64,000 nucleotides of DNA from Bacteriovoracaceae bacterium (GTDB taxonomy: Bacteria > Bdellovibrionota > Bacteriovoracia > Bacteriovoracales > Bacteriovoracaceae). The notes under the pieces were generated by a model. The model did not search any database and was not told the origin of the DNA. It worked only from the letters and a program-made list of their open reading frames with translations. Position 1 is the first letter of the stretch. Each line of letters opens with the position of its first letter. Where the stretch lies: contig JAMPXB010000001.1 of NCBI GenBank assembly GCA_023701435.1, positions 124,001 to 188,000 on the forward strand, in the 5' to 3' direction. Position numbers and translations under genes: made by a program. Shown here in pieces: positions 1 to 8,184 of the stretch.

Positions 1-171
1 ACTTAAAACATCTGCTTTCAGATCTTCAAGGATGTTAGCAAGTTCTGGCTTATTTGTTTTAACTCGTGAGCGCTCATCATAATCAAAGTTTCTGATGTTA
101 TAGGCACCAATGGTGATAGCCTGGGCAGTGAGCGTGGAGGCAAGAAGAGTCAGAGTCAGTAAAAATTTCAT
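1..171 (-). CDS. Secreted endonuclease/exonuclease/phosphatase-family protein, N-terminal part only
   Basis: The window edge cuts this gene; only the first 57 codons are visible. Reading the minus strand from ATG at 171 gives a clear signal peptide (MKFLLTLTLLASTLTAQA) followed by ITIGAYNIRNFD. The YNIRNFD segment is the first strand and metal-binding Asn motif usual for the DNase I-like EEP superfamily (extracellular nucleases and phosphatases). An AAGG ribosome site lies about 7 bases before the ATG. The substrate cannot be judged from this fragment; a secreted DNase is the commonest case in the family. The catalytic His and Asp residues would lie outside the window. Confidence 0.6.
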   Translation of the reverse strand, partial: MKFLLTLTLLASTLTAQAITIGAYNIRNFDYDERSRVKTNKPELANILEDLKADVLS

Positions 172-408
172 GTAAGCCTTTTGTATTAGTAAGCGTAATA
201 AAACTCATAAGAAAATCTAATGCTTAGTTCCTGAGAATTTTACTTAGGTAAAGAAGAGAATGGCAAGCAAAATGTCTGATTTAATAGAAATTAATGTAAT
301 AACTTCATGCATTAAAATGCAAGAAAATGTAAGAGTGACAAAAAATTGACTTTAGTGGTCAAGCTATGGCTTTATAGGCGGAATTCTTTTGGACCGGAGG
401 GGGATTTG

Positions 409-1137
409 ATGGTGACATGTCTTAAAAGTTTAATGCTGGGGCTCGTGCTAAGTACGACTTCAGTCTTAGCTATGACGGAAGGTGATCGTAAATTTAATAC
501 CATCGCTAGTATGAAGGTTCAGGAAATATCCCGGGATATTCTAGGCCAGAACCAAATTGAGACCCTCTATCAGAAGCAATTGGCAACCGGTCTTCCTAAT
601 GAGGGAAGAGTAGATCCAGTTGAACAGGCAGGGAAAGTCATTACGGTTTCCCGTGATTTGGTCGCCTTAGGAGAGGATCTCTATCGTTTAGTCATCAAAG
701 GTAAACCTTCAAATCAGACAAGTTATGCCCCCCTAAGTGTTATCCCAAGAGTCAATGGACAGCCGGTAGACATTCTGGACACTGAAAGATGGAGAATGCC
801 GGTTAAGAGAAGTTTCGAAGTATCTTATCAGAACCTCTATGGCGTCGATGTGGTTACTTTCAGATACAGTGTGCTTTATTCATCCCACGGTCAATATGAT
901 GGCAAGGGTGCGTACTTAACGGCCGTTCAAATTATCCCTGAAAGTGTTCGTACATTATTTGGTTTTGATTTCACGGCTACCATGAAACTGGGTGGAATCC
1001 AAAATCAGGGAACGAAAGCTAATCCCATTGCTGGGGCCACGCTTTTAATAGAGTACACCGTAAGTTCAGTGATGAATGCTATCAATAAGGTTGATACTTT
1101 TTTTGTTACAGGACTAGGTCAATTTAAGAGACTTTAA
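409..1137 (+). CDS. Secreted protein of unknown function (242 aa)
   Basis: I do not recognise this protein. ATG at 409 is preferred over an upstream in-frame TTG at 346 because GGAGGGG lies 5-11 bases before it and the resulting N-terminus (MVTCLKSLMLGLVLSTTSVLA) is a signal peptide. The mature part is about 220 residues of mixed polar sequence with no cysteine pairs and no obvious catalytic motif. It has several beta-rich stretches (FEVSYQNLYGVDVVTFRYSV). It is transcribed alone and ends at a strong terminator. A periplasmic or exported role is inferred from the signal peptide only. Confidence 0.6.
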   Translation: MVTCLKSLMLGLVLSTTSVLAMTEGDRKFNTIASMKVQEISRDILGQNQIETLYQKQLATGLPNEGRVDPVEQAGKVITVSRDLVALGEDLYRLVIKGKPSNQTSYAPLSVIPRVNGQPVDILDTERWRMPVKRSFEVSYQNLYGVDVVTFRYSVLYSSHGQYDGKGAYLTAVQIIPESVRTLFGFDFTATMKLGGIQNQGTKANPIAGATLLIEYTVSSVMNAINKVDTFFVTGLGQFKRL

Positions 1138-1143
1138 ATACGA

Positions 1144-1167
1144 AGTCCCGCAATCGCGGGACTTTTT
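1144..1167 (+). terminator. Rho-independent terminator
   Basis: An 8-bp perfect stem AGTCCCGC/GCGGGACT (1144-1151 with 1156-1163), loop AATC, followed by a T run. It lies 7 bases after the stop of the secreted unknown gene and also separates it from the convergent minus-strand operon. Confidence 0.88.
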
Positions 1168-1170
1168 GTA

Positions 1171-1419
1171 TTAGAGGTAGCCAATCTGAATTCTTCCATC
1201 CGGCTGTCGTTCAAGAAAGCTCCTGAGGGTTAACTCACAGGTTAGCCAGCCATTTTGAATATCACATTTTTTGCAGACACCTTCCCCGTCACAAGATGAA
1301 GCAATGGTTATTCCCTGTGAGCGAAGCCATTCAAGAAGGATGATGTCCAGGTCCTCATCCTGATAGGGCAAGAACCTGGAGGTTTGGGAGGCCACTCCTC
1401 TAATTTCAATTACTGGCAC
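1171..1419 (-). CDS. Short 2Fe-2S ferredoxin-like protein (82 aa)
   Basis: An 82-residue protein with four cysteines in a plant-ferredoxin-like loop: C43, C49, C52 and C61 (CDGEGVCKKC followed by a fourth Cys). Plant-type ferredoxins have Cx4Cx2C; here the first spacing is Cx5C and the last Cys is only nine residues on instead of about thirty, so the cluster loop is compressed. The start is GTG at 1419, with GGGAG about 8 bases upstream, and it overlaps the lipoprotein gene by 10 bases, so translation is probably coupled. It is the last gene of a three-gene operon. Electron transfer or a regulatory cluster are both possible; no partner enzyme is evident. Confidence 0.6.
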   Translation of the reverse strand: MPVIEIRGVASQTSRFLPYQDEDLDIILLEWLRSQGITIASSCDGEGVCKKCDIQNGWLTCELTLRSFLERQPDGRIQIGYL

Positions 1420-2660
1420 CTAAATTCTCCCGGATTACGATCATCAATGATGAAGCGGCTGCCTTCCTGAAACTTGGTATAAGACCAGATGTTTCCTAAT
1501 TGATCAGCATTATAGATAGGCAAATTAAGCTTCAGAAGATTTTCAATTTGTTCCGGAGAGCTTCTTTCGGATTCAATAATCAGGCGCACAGGATCAGATA
1601 GAAACAAATGCCGTGAGTGACGGATGAGTTTATTTACTTCTGCCGTTGTCTGGCTTTGAGGAAGACCATAGCGGACCAGGTGAAAGAGGTGTTGACCCGG
1701 ATCACGACTTTGGTTGGATATCGCCCAAATTTTATTGCCGTTATTTTCAATCATACAAACTGCAGAACTTCGGACCTTGGACTCACCTTTAAATAAGGGA
1801 AGTCCTTCAATCGCCGCAATCTTTTCCAGTTTCTGAGAAGAAGAAGCGAGAAAAGCCGAATCGGGAATGGATAGTCCGTAAAGATTGGCCACCGGGATAA
1901 ACTTATCGATGAGGAAAATGGAATTATCGTAAAGATTGAAATCGTAATTACAGCTTCCGGCATGGCCTTTTTCCGTCACAAATTGGGTGAGGGATGTATT
2001 CACGATGATTTTCTGCTTATGCTGGGCCTTTCGGTAAAGATTCATGACCGCTTTATAGTCCAGAGCAGGAGAAGTTTCGTTTTCTTTTAAAACATCGCTG
2101 CCTCGGAAATAATATGGAGCAAGGTCTGGATTCCCTTTAATCCGAGCTAGATTTTTTACCAGAAAGTTTTCAAAGTCTCTTCCGATTTTAATTTTCTGAC
2201 CAAGGGTCTGATTAAGAATCGCGGCATAATATTCCAGGCTTCTCTTCTTGCCGAACTTCTTTAATACCCATTCAATGCCGTATAGAAAGGGGTATTGCTC
2301 ATTTTTATCCTCGGAGAAGAAATCAAAATAATAACTTTTTTCTCCCTGGTGAATTAAAACCTGAAAACGGGAAGTCACTGATGATTGATCAGGTCTGACC
2401 GCAAGTTGTAATAGATTCCAAAGAGCGAAATGATCGATGAAGTCCAGAGAGGGAATGCCCTTAACAATATCATTGTAAACTTTCTGAGAATTTCCGCTGG
2501 GGCCTACCAATTGAAAACTTACTTTCTTATCAAACGGACAGTAGCCAGCAACGACCGGTTCTTTACTGGCAAGCTTCTCGTCTTTAACAATAGGATTTTC
2601 AATTCTATCAATGAAGAGTGAGCAAGAAGAAAGGGTCAGTAATATGAAAAGTTTAAACAT
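1410..2660 (-). CDS. Predicted lipoprotein of unknown function (416 aa)
   Basis: The N-terminus MFKLFILLTLSSC is a lipoprotein signal with lipobox LSSC, so Cys13 is the likely lipidated residue. The remaining 400 residues match no family I can name; there are scattered cysteines (C41, and one near each of residues 238, 303 and 415) and no clear catalytic motif. It overlaps the upstream unknown gene by 8 bases and the downstream 2Fe-2S gene by 10, so the three form one transcript. An envelope location is inferred from the lipobox; function is not known. Confidence 0.6.
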   Translation of the reverse strand: MFKLFILLTLSSCSLFIDRIENPIVKDEKLASKEPVVAGYCPFDKKVSFQLVGPSGNSQKVYNDIVKGIPSLDFIDHFALWNLLQLAVRPDQSSVTSRFQVLIHQGEKSYYFDFFSEDKNEQYPFLYGIEWVLKKFGKKRSLEYYAAILNQTLGQKIKIGRDFENFLVKNLARIKGNPDLAPYYFRGSDVLKENETSPALDYKAVMNLYRKAQHKQKIIVNTSLTQFVTEKGHAGSCNYDFNLYDNSIFLIDKFIPVANLYGLSIPDSAFLASSSQKLEKIAAIEGLPLFKGESKVRSSAVCMIENNGNKIWAISNQSRDPGQHLFHLVRYGLPQSQTTAEVNKLIRHSRHLFLSDPVRLIIESERSSPEQIENLLKLNLPIYNADQLGNIWSYTKFQEGSRFIIDDRNPGEFRCQ

Positions 2661-2985
2661 CCTCTTCCTCGTCTAAAATAAAATCTGGTGAAGAATGAGT
2701 GTGAGAAAGTTTAAAGCGGTCATGCAAATCCTGCTTTAAATCCATTTCAAAAGTTTTTTTACTGGTTGTTTTGAGTAGGGCAACAATAAAAAAACCACCA
2801 TGCTCACTGCCGCTTGCTTGAGTGTGGAAAGACTCTATATCAAAGCCGGCCTGCAAAATTCCCTGCATTATCTTATCAAATTCCATTTCGCGGTACCCAG
2901 TTTTCCGATGTGGAGGGGCGGGAATGAAGTAGGTAAAAGTTGTTCGGTATATCTTCTTGCCTGACTTTGCTACTCGGTTACTCAT
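2653..2985 (-). CDS. Conserved-looking small cytoplasmic protein, unknown function (110 aa)
   Basis: First gene of the minus-strand operon with the lipoprotein and 2Fe-2S genes. ATG at 2985 is chosen over an in-frame GTG at 2994 because GGAG sits 9 bases before it. The product MSNRVAKSGKKIYRT... has no signal peptide, a basic N-terminus and a very acidic C-terminal tail (ILDEEEDV). The middle (EMEFDKIMQGILQAGFDIES) reads as a small alpha/beta fold. I do not recognise the family. The final 8 bases overlap the start of the lipoprotein gene. Confidence 0.5.
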   Translation of the reverse strand: MSNRVAKSGKKIYRTTFTYFIPAPPHRKTGYREMEFDKIMQGILQAGFDIESFHTQASGSEHGGFFIVALLKTTSKKTFEMDLKQDLHDRFKLSHTHSSPDFILDEEEDV

Positions 2986-3130
2986 CTCATTCACTCCAGT
3001 ACTCTATTGTTTTCGATGCTTTAAAGAGAATTACATCTTTATTGTATGCGAGAAGATGTCATATTGTTGAGTAGTTCTTTGTAGACTTAAACAAGATCCC
3101 TTGGAAAAACTTTCCTCCTGATATTTTCCT

Positions 3131-3237
3131 TTGTTCGTAAAAAACTTTAGGTATAATGAATATAAGATGTGACAGGATGTCACTCTCAAAGGCAAGATGC
3201 CGAAAAGAAGGGAGCCAAGCAGGGGCTCCCTTTTTTA
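3131..3237 (+). ncRNA. Candidate small RNA with three hairpins
   Basis: A good -10 box TATAAT at 3152-3157 (weak -35 TTGTTC at 3131-3136) is followed by about 75 bases that can fold into three consecutive hairpins. These are GTGACA/TGTCAC (3169-3174 with 3178-3183), GGCA/TGCC (3191-3194 with 3198-3201), and a strong terminator AAGGGAGCC/GGCTCCCTT (3208-3216 with 3224-3232) running into six Ts. No ORF of useful length lies inside. The next gene starts 200 bases later behind its own promoter, so this looks like a free-standing RNA rather than a leader. It matches no RNA family I can recall. Confidence 0.5.
3208..3237 (+). terminator. Rho-independent terminator of the candidate small RNA
   Basis: Nine-bp stem (3208-3216 with 3224-3232), seven-base loop AAGCAGG and a T6 tract at 3231-3236. 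The nearest upstream plus-strand gene ends at 1137, which is why an RNA gene must be assumed between. Confidence 0.85.
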
Positions 3238-3308
3238 TTTCTAACCGTCTTATTTCCCCATCATTTTTAAGCCATTAATTTTCGGATTTAACCTTAAGGG
3301 ATCTTATC

Positions 3309-3336
3309 TTGCAGATACGCGGTCACTCACTATAAT
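3309..3336 (+). promoter_or_regulatory. Sigma-70-type promoter for the rnk-like/exchanger operon
   Basis: TTGCAG at 3309-3314, 16-base spacer, perfect TATAAT at 3331-3336. The expected start near 3343 gives a 5' leader of about 95 bases before the ATG at 3438. Confidence 0.6.
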
Positions 3337-3437
3337 TGCCGTCATGTTCAAAGCAACTCGCTATTTCATTTATCATCCTTAACAAACAAAATTAAATCCA
3401 TTAACTGGACGATCATTCTCTCTTTATGGAGGTTTCA

Positions 3438-3833
3438 ATGAAACACAAAACAATAATCTTAACTGAAACCGATTACCAAAGATTGAATTCCTTATTATCT
3501 CAACATTCCAATCTGGAAGATTTGGAAAATGAGATTGAAAGGGCCCATATTATGTCGGGCAGTGAAATTCCCTCTGATCTGGTGACGATGGACACCACCT
3601 TTAAGTACTTAAATGTCACCGATAATAAAATGGGGGAAATGACCATCGTTTATCCGCAAAATGCCAATAGTGGAGAGAAAAAAATATCGGTCACGGCCCC
3701 ATTGGGATCGGCATTATTAGGACTCAGAGTGGGTGAGGAGATTGACTGGAAATTTCCTGATGGAATAACAAGAAAGTTAAAGGTATTAGAAGTTGTCCAT
3801 CAACCAGAAATGCAGGGAGACCTTAGACATTGA
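3438..3833 (+). CDS. rnk: Rnk/GreA-like nucleoside diphosphate kinase regulator
   Basis: A 131-residue protein with a short N-terminal helical arm (LTETDYQRLNSLLSQH) and a C-terminal FKBP-like domain of the GreA/GreB/Rnk type. This includes VTMDTTFKYLNV, MTIVYP, ISVTAPLGSALLGLRVGE and IDWKFPDG. Rnk binds RNA polymerase near the secondary channel but lacks the long coiled coil of GreA, which fits the short arm here. The ATG at 3426 contains the ribosome site GGAGG itself, so the true start is ATG at 3438. Its stop codon overlaps the TTG start of the exchanger gene (TTGA). Confidence 0.8.
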   Translation: MKHKTIILTETDYQRLNSLLSQHSNLEDLENEIERAHIMSGSEIPSDLVTMDTTFKYLNVTDNKMGEMTIVYPQNANSGEKKISVTAPLGSALLGLRVGEEIDWKFPDGITRKLKVLEVVHQPEMQGDLRH

Positions 3834-4828
3834 CCCAACTCCTTATTCAATTTTTTCTTTCAGCATCGGCCATTGTGGTGGCAGGGATATTTTTAGCACG
3901 AGCGGCCGATGATATCGGTGAATTCACTAAAATGGGACGTCTGCTCGCTGGCAGTATTTTTCTGGCAGGAGCAACGTCATTACCAGAGCTGTTGATTGAC
4001 ATTAGTGCCATTAATAAAGGTATGCCCGATCTGGCAGTTGGCGACTTGATGGGAAGTAGTCTCATCAATCTTTTGATTTTAGCGGTGGCCGATCTCTTTA
4101 GCCACAGTCCTCATAAAATGTTTTCCAGATCAGGTGCTCAGCACGCTTTATCGGCCTCGGTCAGTATTAATATGACGATTTTCGCTGTGATGGCCATTCT
4201 CTTAGGTCCGGAACTCTCTCGCTTTGGAATCGGAGAAATTGGTCTGGGTCCCTTACTCATTGGATGCGCTTATATCCTGGGTATTCGTCTGGTTTATTAT
4301 GATCAGCAATTTGTGAGCAAGACTAAAGAGCCAAGTAGTGGAACAGAAGAAAAAAAGGGAAGCCTCGCGCGGGCCTTTTCAGTTTACTTCCTTTGCGCTC
4401 TAACAATTTTTATAGCGGCACCATACCTGGCCGATTCTGCTGGTAAGATTGCGGATATTACCGGATTGGGTAAAACATTTATTGGAACGACTCTTGTCGC
4501 TTTTTGTACATCCTTGCCGGAAGTTGTTTCTACTTTTGCGGCCGTGAGAATGGGGGCCTTTGAGTTGGCGGTTGGAAATATTTTTGGAAGTAATTCATTC
4601 AATATGATTCTTCTTATTCCTCTTGATTTTGTTCAACCAGGCAACCTTCTTGGGATGGTCTCCAGATCTCATATTATGACAGGCCTGACGGTTATTTTGG
4701 CTACGTCCGTGGCGGTAATGGGTCAGCTTTATCATGAAGAGAAGCGGAAAAAATTTATCGAGCCAGATGCTTTGACTGTCATCCTTATCGTCTTAGGGGC
4801 CTTTGCTGCCTTATATTTTCTTAAGTAA
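3830..4828 (+). CDS. Sodium/calcium exchanger family (CaCA, YrbG-like) membrane protein
   Basis: A 332-residue, roughly ten-helix membrane protein with the two inverted alpha repeats of the CaCA family. The first is near residues 40-70 (LAGATSLPELLIDISA, then VGDLMGSSLINLL); the second is near residues 215-265 (CTSLPEVVSTFAA, then VGNIFGSNSFNM). These repeats form the cation site in NCX_Mj-type exchangers. The start is TTG at 3830, coupled to rnk by a 4-base overlap and preceded by AGGGAG. It probably exports Ca2+ in exchange for Na+ or H+; the ions are inferred from the family. Its 3' end overlaps the convergent antiporter gene by 8 bases. Confidence 0.85.
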   Translation: MTQLLIQFFLSASAIVVAGIFLARAADDIGEFTKMGRLLAGSIFLAGATSLPELLIDISAINKGMPDLAVGDLMGSSLINLLILAVADLFSHSPHKMFSRSGAQHALSASVSINMTIFAVMAILLGPELSRFGIGEIGLGPLLIGCAYILGIRLVYYDQQFVSKTKEPSSGTEEKKGSLARAFSVYFLCALTIFIAAPYLADSAGKIADITGLGKTFIGTTLVAFCTSLPEVVSTFAAVRMGAFELAVGNIFGSNSFNMILLIPLDFVQPGNLLGMVSRSHIMTGLTVILATSVAVMGQLYHEEKRKKFIEPDALTVILIVLGAFAALYFLK

Positions 4829-6305
4829 CAGGCCTGGCATCGCCAAAGACTTCTTCCAGAGACTCCAGACTGCTAGGTCTGGCCAGACCGGAAATTCGAT
4901 CGCCAGCGAGCAGGATCGTATCTCCTCGAGGAATGAGGAATCGATCTTCCCGCTCAATACTGGTTAAAAGAACTCCGCCGGGAAGAGACAAGTCAACAAT
5001 TCGTCGATCCACTGCCAGGGCATCTTCTTTTATTTCCATTTCTACTGTTATAAAGCCGGACGGCAGCAGACCTTCAGTTCGAAGGGGTTTATTTTTGAGG
5101 CGTTCGGTGACTCCCACTTTCTTGGCAACCCAGGGAATAGAGATTCCTTGAGCGATCACTGAGAAAAGGACCACGAAGAAGACAAGATTGAAGTAATATT
5201 CTGAATTAGGAAATCCTGCTCCCATAGGAAGTGTTGCCAGGATGATCGGAGCCGCTCCACGCAGTCCCACCCAAGAGACAAACAATCTTTGACTCTTATC
5301 TAAAGCTGAACCTGGGGCAGCAATCAAAACACTCAGTGGCCTTGCAACAAACATCATGAAAAGGGCCAGGATCAGACCTTCCTTCCATAGAAGTAGTAGA
5401 TGAGAAGGATAACAAAGAAGGCCCAAGGTCAGAAAGACCAGAATTTGCGCAATCCAGGCAATACCATCAGAGAAACGGACGATAGTGTTTTTATGGAGAA
5501 GGTCTGAATTTCCTACCACCAGGCCTGCCACATAAACGGCAAGAAAACCGCTTCCTCCTACGGCCGACACTCCTGCAAATAAACAAATCACGAGGCCCAG
5601 AAGTAAAACGCTATAGAGACCCTCAAATTCAATACCCACATTATTTATGAGCCAACGAATGCCTTTTCCACCTAACCATCCCACTAACAGTCCGATTCCC
5701 CCTTGCATGACAAACATCAGGATCATTGAGGTAATGCCCGTATTATTCTTGTTCATGGCTAGAGAAAGAACACTAACAGTTAAGAAAATGGCGACAGGAT
5801 CATTGCTTCCGGCCTCAAATTCCAGTGTTTGTTTAAGGCTGCCTTTCAAGGCCAAACTTTTGGCCCCCAGAATATTGAACACCGCCGCGGCATCAGTGGA
5901 AGAGACAATGGCCCCTAAAAGTAAACCTTCAGTCAGGGAAAGGTTTAGGGCGTAATGGGCAAAAAGACCTGTGGCAATTCCCGTAACAACTGTTCCCACA
6001 AATGATAAGGAAATTCCTAATGGAAGAATCGGTCTGATACTTTTCCAGGAGGTCTGCAAACCTCCATCAAAAATGATGATCGCCAGGCATACACTTCCAA
6101 TGGCAAAAGACAGCGGGTAGTTATCAAAGGCGATGTTACCCGGCCCCTCAGATCCGGCGAGCATTCCGATGGCCAGAAAAAGAAGAAGGGCGGGCACGCC
6201 AAATTTGGAAGAAATGCGGCTAGAGAGGACGGAAAAAATTAAAAGGAGTGAACTCACGAGGAGGATGGATTCAAGGGAGTGATTTTGAAATTGAAAACCA
6301 ATCAT
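4821..6305 (-). CDS. cvrA: CvrA/NhaP2-type potassium/proton antiporter
   Basis: A 494-residue CPA1-family antiporter: about twelve membrane helices up to residue ~395, then a soluble TrkA_C-like regulatory domain (residues ~405-485). The conserved ion-binding motif EFEAGSNDP is present with N168-D169, as in electroneutral CPA1 members, and helix 4 carries SSTDAAAVF. NhaP2/CvrA proteins exchange cytoplasmic K+ (or Na+) for H+. It is shorter than the E. coli protein (about 580 residues), lacking the C-terminal CorC-like part. It converges with the CaCA gene, so the two cation carriers share an 8-base 3' overlap. Confidence 0.85.
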   Translation of the reverse strand: MIGFQFQNHSLESILLVSSLLLIFSVLSSRISSKFGVPALLLFLAIGMLAGSEGPGNIAFDNYPLSFAIGSVCLAIIIFDGGLQTSWKSIRPILPLGISLSFVGTVVTGIATGLFAHYALNLSLTEGLLLGAIVSSTDAAAVFNILGAKSLALKGSLKQTLEFEAGSNDPVAIFLTVSVLSLAMNKNNTGITSMILMFVMQGGIGLLVGWLGGKGIRWLINNVGIEFEGLYSVLLLGLVICLFAGVSAVGGSGFLAVYVAGLVVGNSDLLHKNTIVRFSDGIAWIAQILVFLTLGLLCYPSHLLLLWKEGLILALFMMFVARPLSVLIAAPGSALDKSQRLFVSWVGLRGAAPIILATLPMGAGFPNSEYYFNLVFFVVLFSVIAQGISIPWVAKKVGVTERLKNKPLRTEGLLPSGFITVEMEIKEDALAVDRRIVDLSLPGGVLLTSIEREDRFLIPRGDTILLAGDRISGLARPSSLESLEEVFGDARPVT

Positions 6306-6439
6306 AGTTAAAGCTAATTAATTTCCTATGTTTTATCAAGGATGCCGCTTTGCGTTAGTAAATGACCTCTTTCAAACTTAAGGGATTATTCATAGAATCA
6401 GGTGCAGGTTATGATTCATTCATTTCAAGGCTATAAATC

Positions 6440-7948
6440 ATGTCTCCCAGTGAGAAAACTCAATCGTTTTTAAAAATTAGTCAGCAATTTAAACTTGGTC
6501 ATCTTGTGACTGAAAGTTTTCACCCCAAGACGACGCATCTATCAAACTTAGTGAAAAAAGACATTAAAGAGGCCCATCGGCTTTTGCAGCAAGTGGATCA
6601 TGATGCACTTACGATGATGGACTTAAAGAGTGATGATTTATGGGAATTAGCGACCCAGATTAAAGACACATTGGAGAAAGGGCACAAGATTTTTATGTGC
6701 GGATGTGGTGCTACCGGAAGACTCTCATTAGTTCTGGAAACGCTTTACCGTCAGAAGTTTGGACAAACTTATCAGGTGATCTCTTTCATGGCGGGAGGGG
6801 ATTTTGCCCTGATAAAATCAGTGGAGAGTTTTGAGGACAAAACGGAATATGGTGAGCGCCAATTAATGGAGTTGGGCTTTGGTCCAGAAGATCTGCTGCT
6901 CGCTTCCACTGAAGGAGGAGAGACTCCTTTTGTTATCGGTGCCTGTCAAAAAGCTGCAGCCGTTTCCCGTAGAAAACCTTATTTCTTATATTGCAATCCG
7001 GATGATGTTTTAATGCCGATTCTTCGTTCAAAAGAAGTGATCGAAAATCAAAACATAAAAAAAATAAATCTTACCGTGGGCCCCATGGCCATTTCCGGTT
7101 CCACCCGCATGCAGTCCTCAACGGTACTGATGTTGGGAATTGGCGTAGGTCTTCTTTATTCACATAAAGACCGTGAAGCCTTTGATGTATTCTATCAGGA
7201 TTTTCTTCACCGTTTGAAACTTACCAAGTATGAAGCACTCGCTCCTTTAACTAAATTGGAAGCAGCTCTTTATCAGTCTGAGAAATATTTAAACTATGTG
7301 ACTGATCCTTTTCTGGCGATCAGCATTTTGACTGACACCACGGAAAGGTCACCAACATTTTCTTTAAGACCATTTGAAAACCGTCTTGATCCTGAAGCTC
7401 CTCATGGACTGTGCTATCTTTTTATTCCGGAGTCTGAAACCTCGGGCCACGCCTGGAGTGAACTCCTGTGGAGACCACCACGACCGGTAGATTGGAAAGA
7501 GCTTGATGGAAAAATCAGTCGTGAAAGACTCTTTGGTTTTGATATTTCAGGTCAAGGACTAAAGAATCGCTCATCACATATTCCAACGGAAGAGTTCAGT
7601 ATTACTTATGATGCTGGAAGAGTGCTTTTTAAATGCCAAAAAGAAGAAGCCGTTTTTGAGTGGGGAGAAGATCAGCTCTTTAATCACCTGATGGTGAAGA
7701 TGGTCCTCAATGCCCATTCAACTCTTATCATGGGTCTTCTGGGACGCTATGAAGGTAACATCATGACCTGGGTGAGACCTAGCAACAATAAACTGATTGA
7801 TCGATCAGCAAGGTATATTCAGCAGCTACTGGTGCAAAAAAATATTTCAGCGAGCTATGAGGAAGTCGTGCTTAAAATCTTCGAAGAGATGGAGCATTTA
7901 GATGATAACGGGCCAGTGGTGATGAAAGTGGTGGAGAGGTTTGAGTAG
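6440..7948 (+). CDS. GCKR/MurQ-like SIS-domain protein (502 aa)
   Basis: The N-terminal half carries a sugar isomerase (SIS) fold with MCGCGATGRLS near residue 90, AGGDFALIKSVESFED, STEGGETPFVIGA and the MurQ signature VGPMAISGSTRM. The matching end of the MurQ signature (LNAHSTLIMGLLGRYEGNIM, then SNNKL) appears only near residue 430, after roughly 170 extra residues. MurQ itself is about 300 residues and cleaves the lactyl ether of MurNAc-6-phosphate. The catalytic Glu in its GRL...SEC segment is not aligned here, and the CGCGATGR form resembles animal glucokinase regulatory protein. A sugar-phosphate-sensing regulator or a divergent etherase are both possible. Confidence 0.6.
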   Translation: MSPSEKTQSFLKISQQFKLGHLVTESFHPKTTHLSNLVKKDIKEAHRLLQQVDHDALTMMDLKSDDLWELATQIKDTLEKGHKIFMCGCGATGRLSLVLETLYRQKFGQTYQVISFMAGGDFALIKSVESFEDKTEYGERQLMELGFGPEDLLLASTEGGETPFVIGACQKAAAVSRRKPYFLYCNPDDVLMPILRSKEVIENQNIKKINLTVGPMAISGSTRMQSSTVLMLGIGVGLLYSHKDREAFDVFYQDFLHRLKLTKYEALAPLTKLEAALYQSEKYLNYVTDPFLAISILTDTTERSPTFSLRPFENRLDPEAPHGLCYLFIPESETSGHAWSELLWRPPRPVDWKELDGKISRERLFGFDISGQGLKNRSSHIPTEEFSITYDAGRVLFKCQKEEAVFEWGEDQLFNHLMVKMVLNAHSTLIMGLLGRYEGNIMTWVRPSNNKLIDRSARYIQQLLVQKNISASYEEVVLKIFEEMEHLDDNGPVVMKVVERFE

Positions 7949-7983
7949 AGATTTTCATCTCACATCATCCCTCTCTTATTGTT

Positions 7984-8148
7984 TTAAGCTTTCTTGTCCG
8001 TATCGTCTTCGCCGTCCTTAATCCCTTTCTTGAAGTTCTTAATGGATTGGCCAAGAGAAGATCCCAATTGAGGAAGCTTTTTTCCGCCGAAGAAAAGCAC
8101 CACAATCAAAAGAACTACCAATAATTCGCTCATTCCAATGCCAAACAT
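7984..8148 (-). CDS. tatA: Twin-arginine translocase subunit TatA
   Basis: A 54-residue protein not covered by longer ORFs: [29 protein letters not shown], then [13 protein letters not shown] and a charged tail. This is the canonical TatA layout: a short N-terminal membrane helix ending in FFG, a hinge KLPQLG, and an amphipathic helix. TatA forms the size-variable pore for folded proteins with twin-arginine signals. No tatB or tatC is adjacent. It lies between the SIS protein (convergent) and queF (same strand), 36 bases downstream of queF. Confidence 0.92.
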   Translation of the reverse strand: MFGIGMSELLVVLLIVVLFFGGKKLPQLGSSLGQSIKNFKKGIKDGEDDTDKKA

Positions 8149-8184
8149 ATAAAATCCTTTTTTCTTCTATTTTAAACGAAAGTC

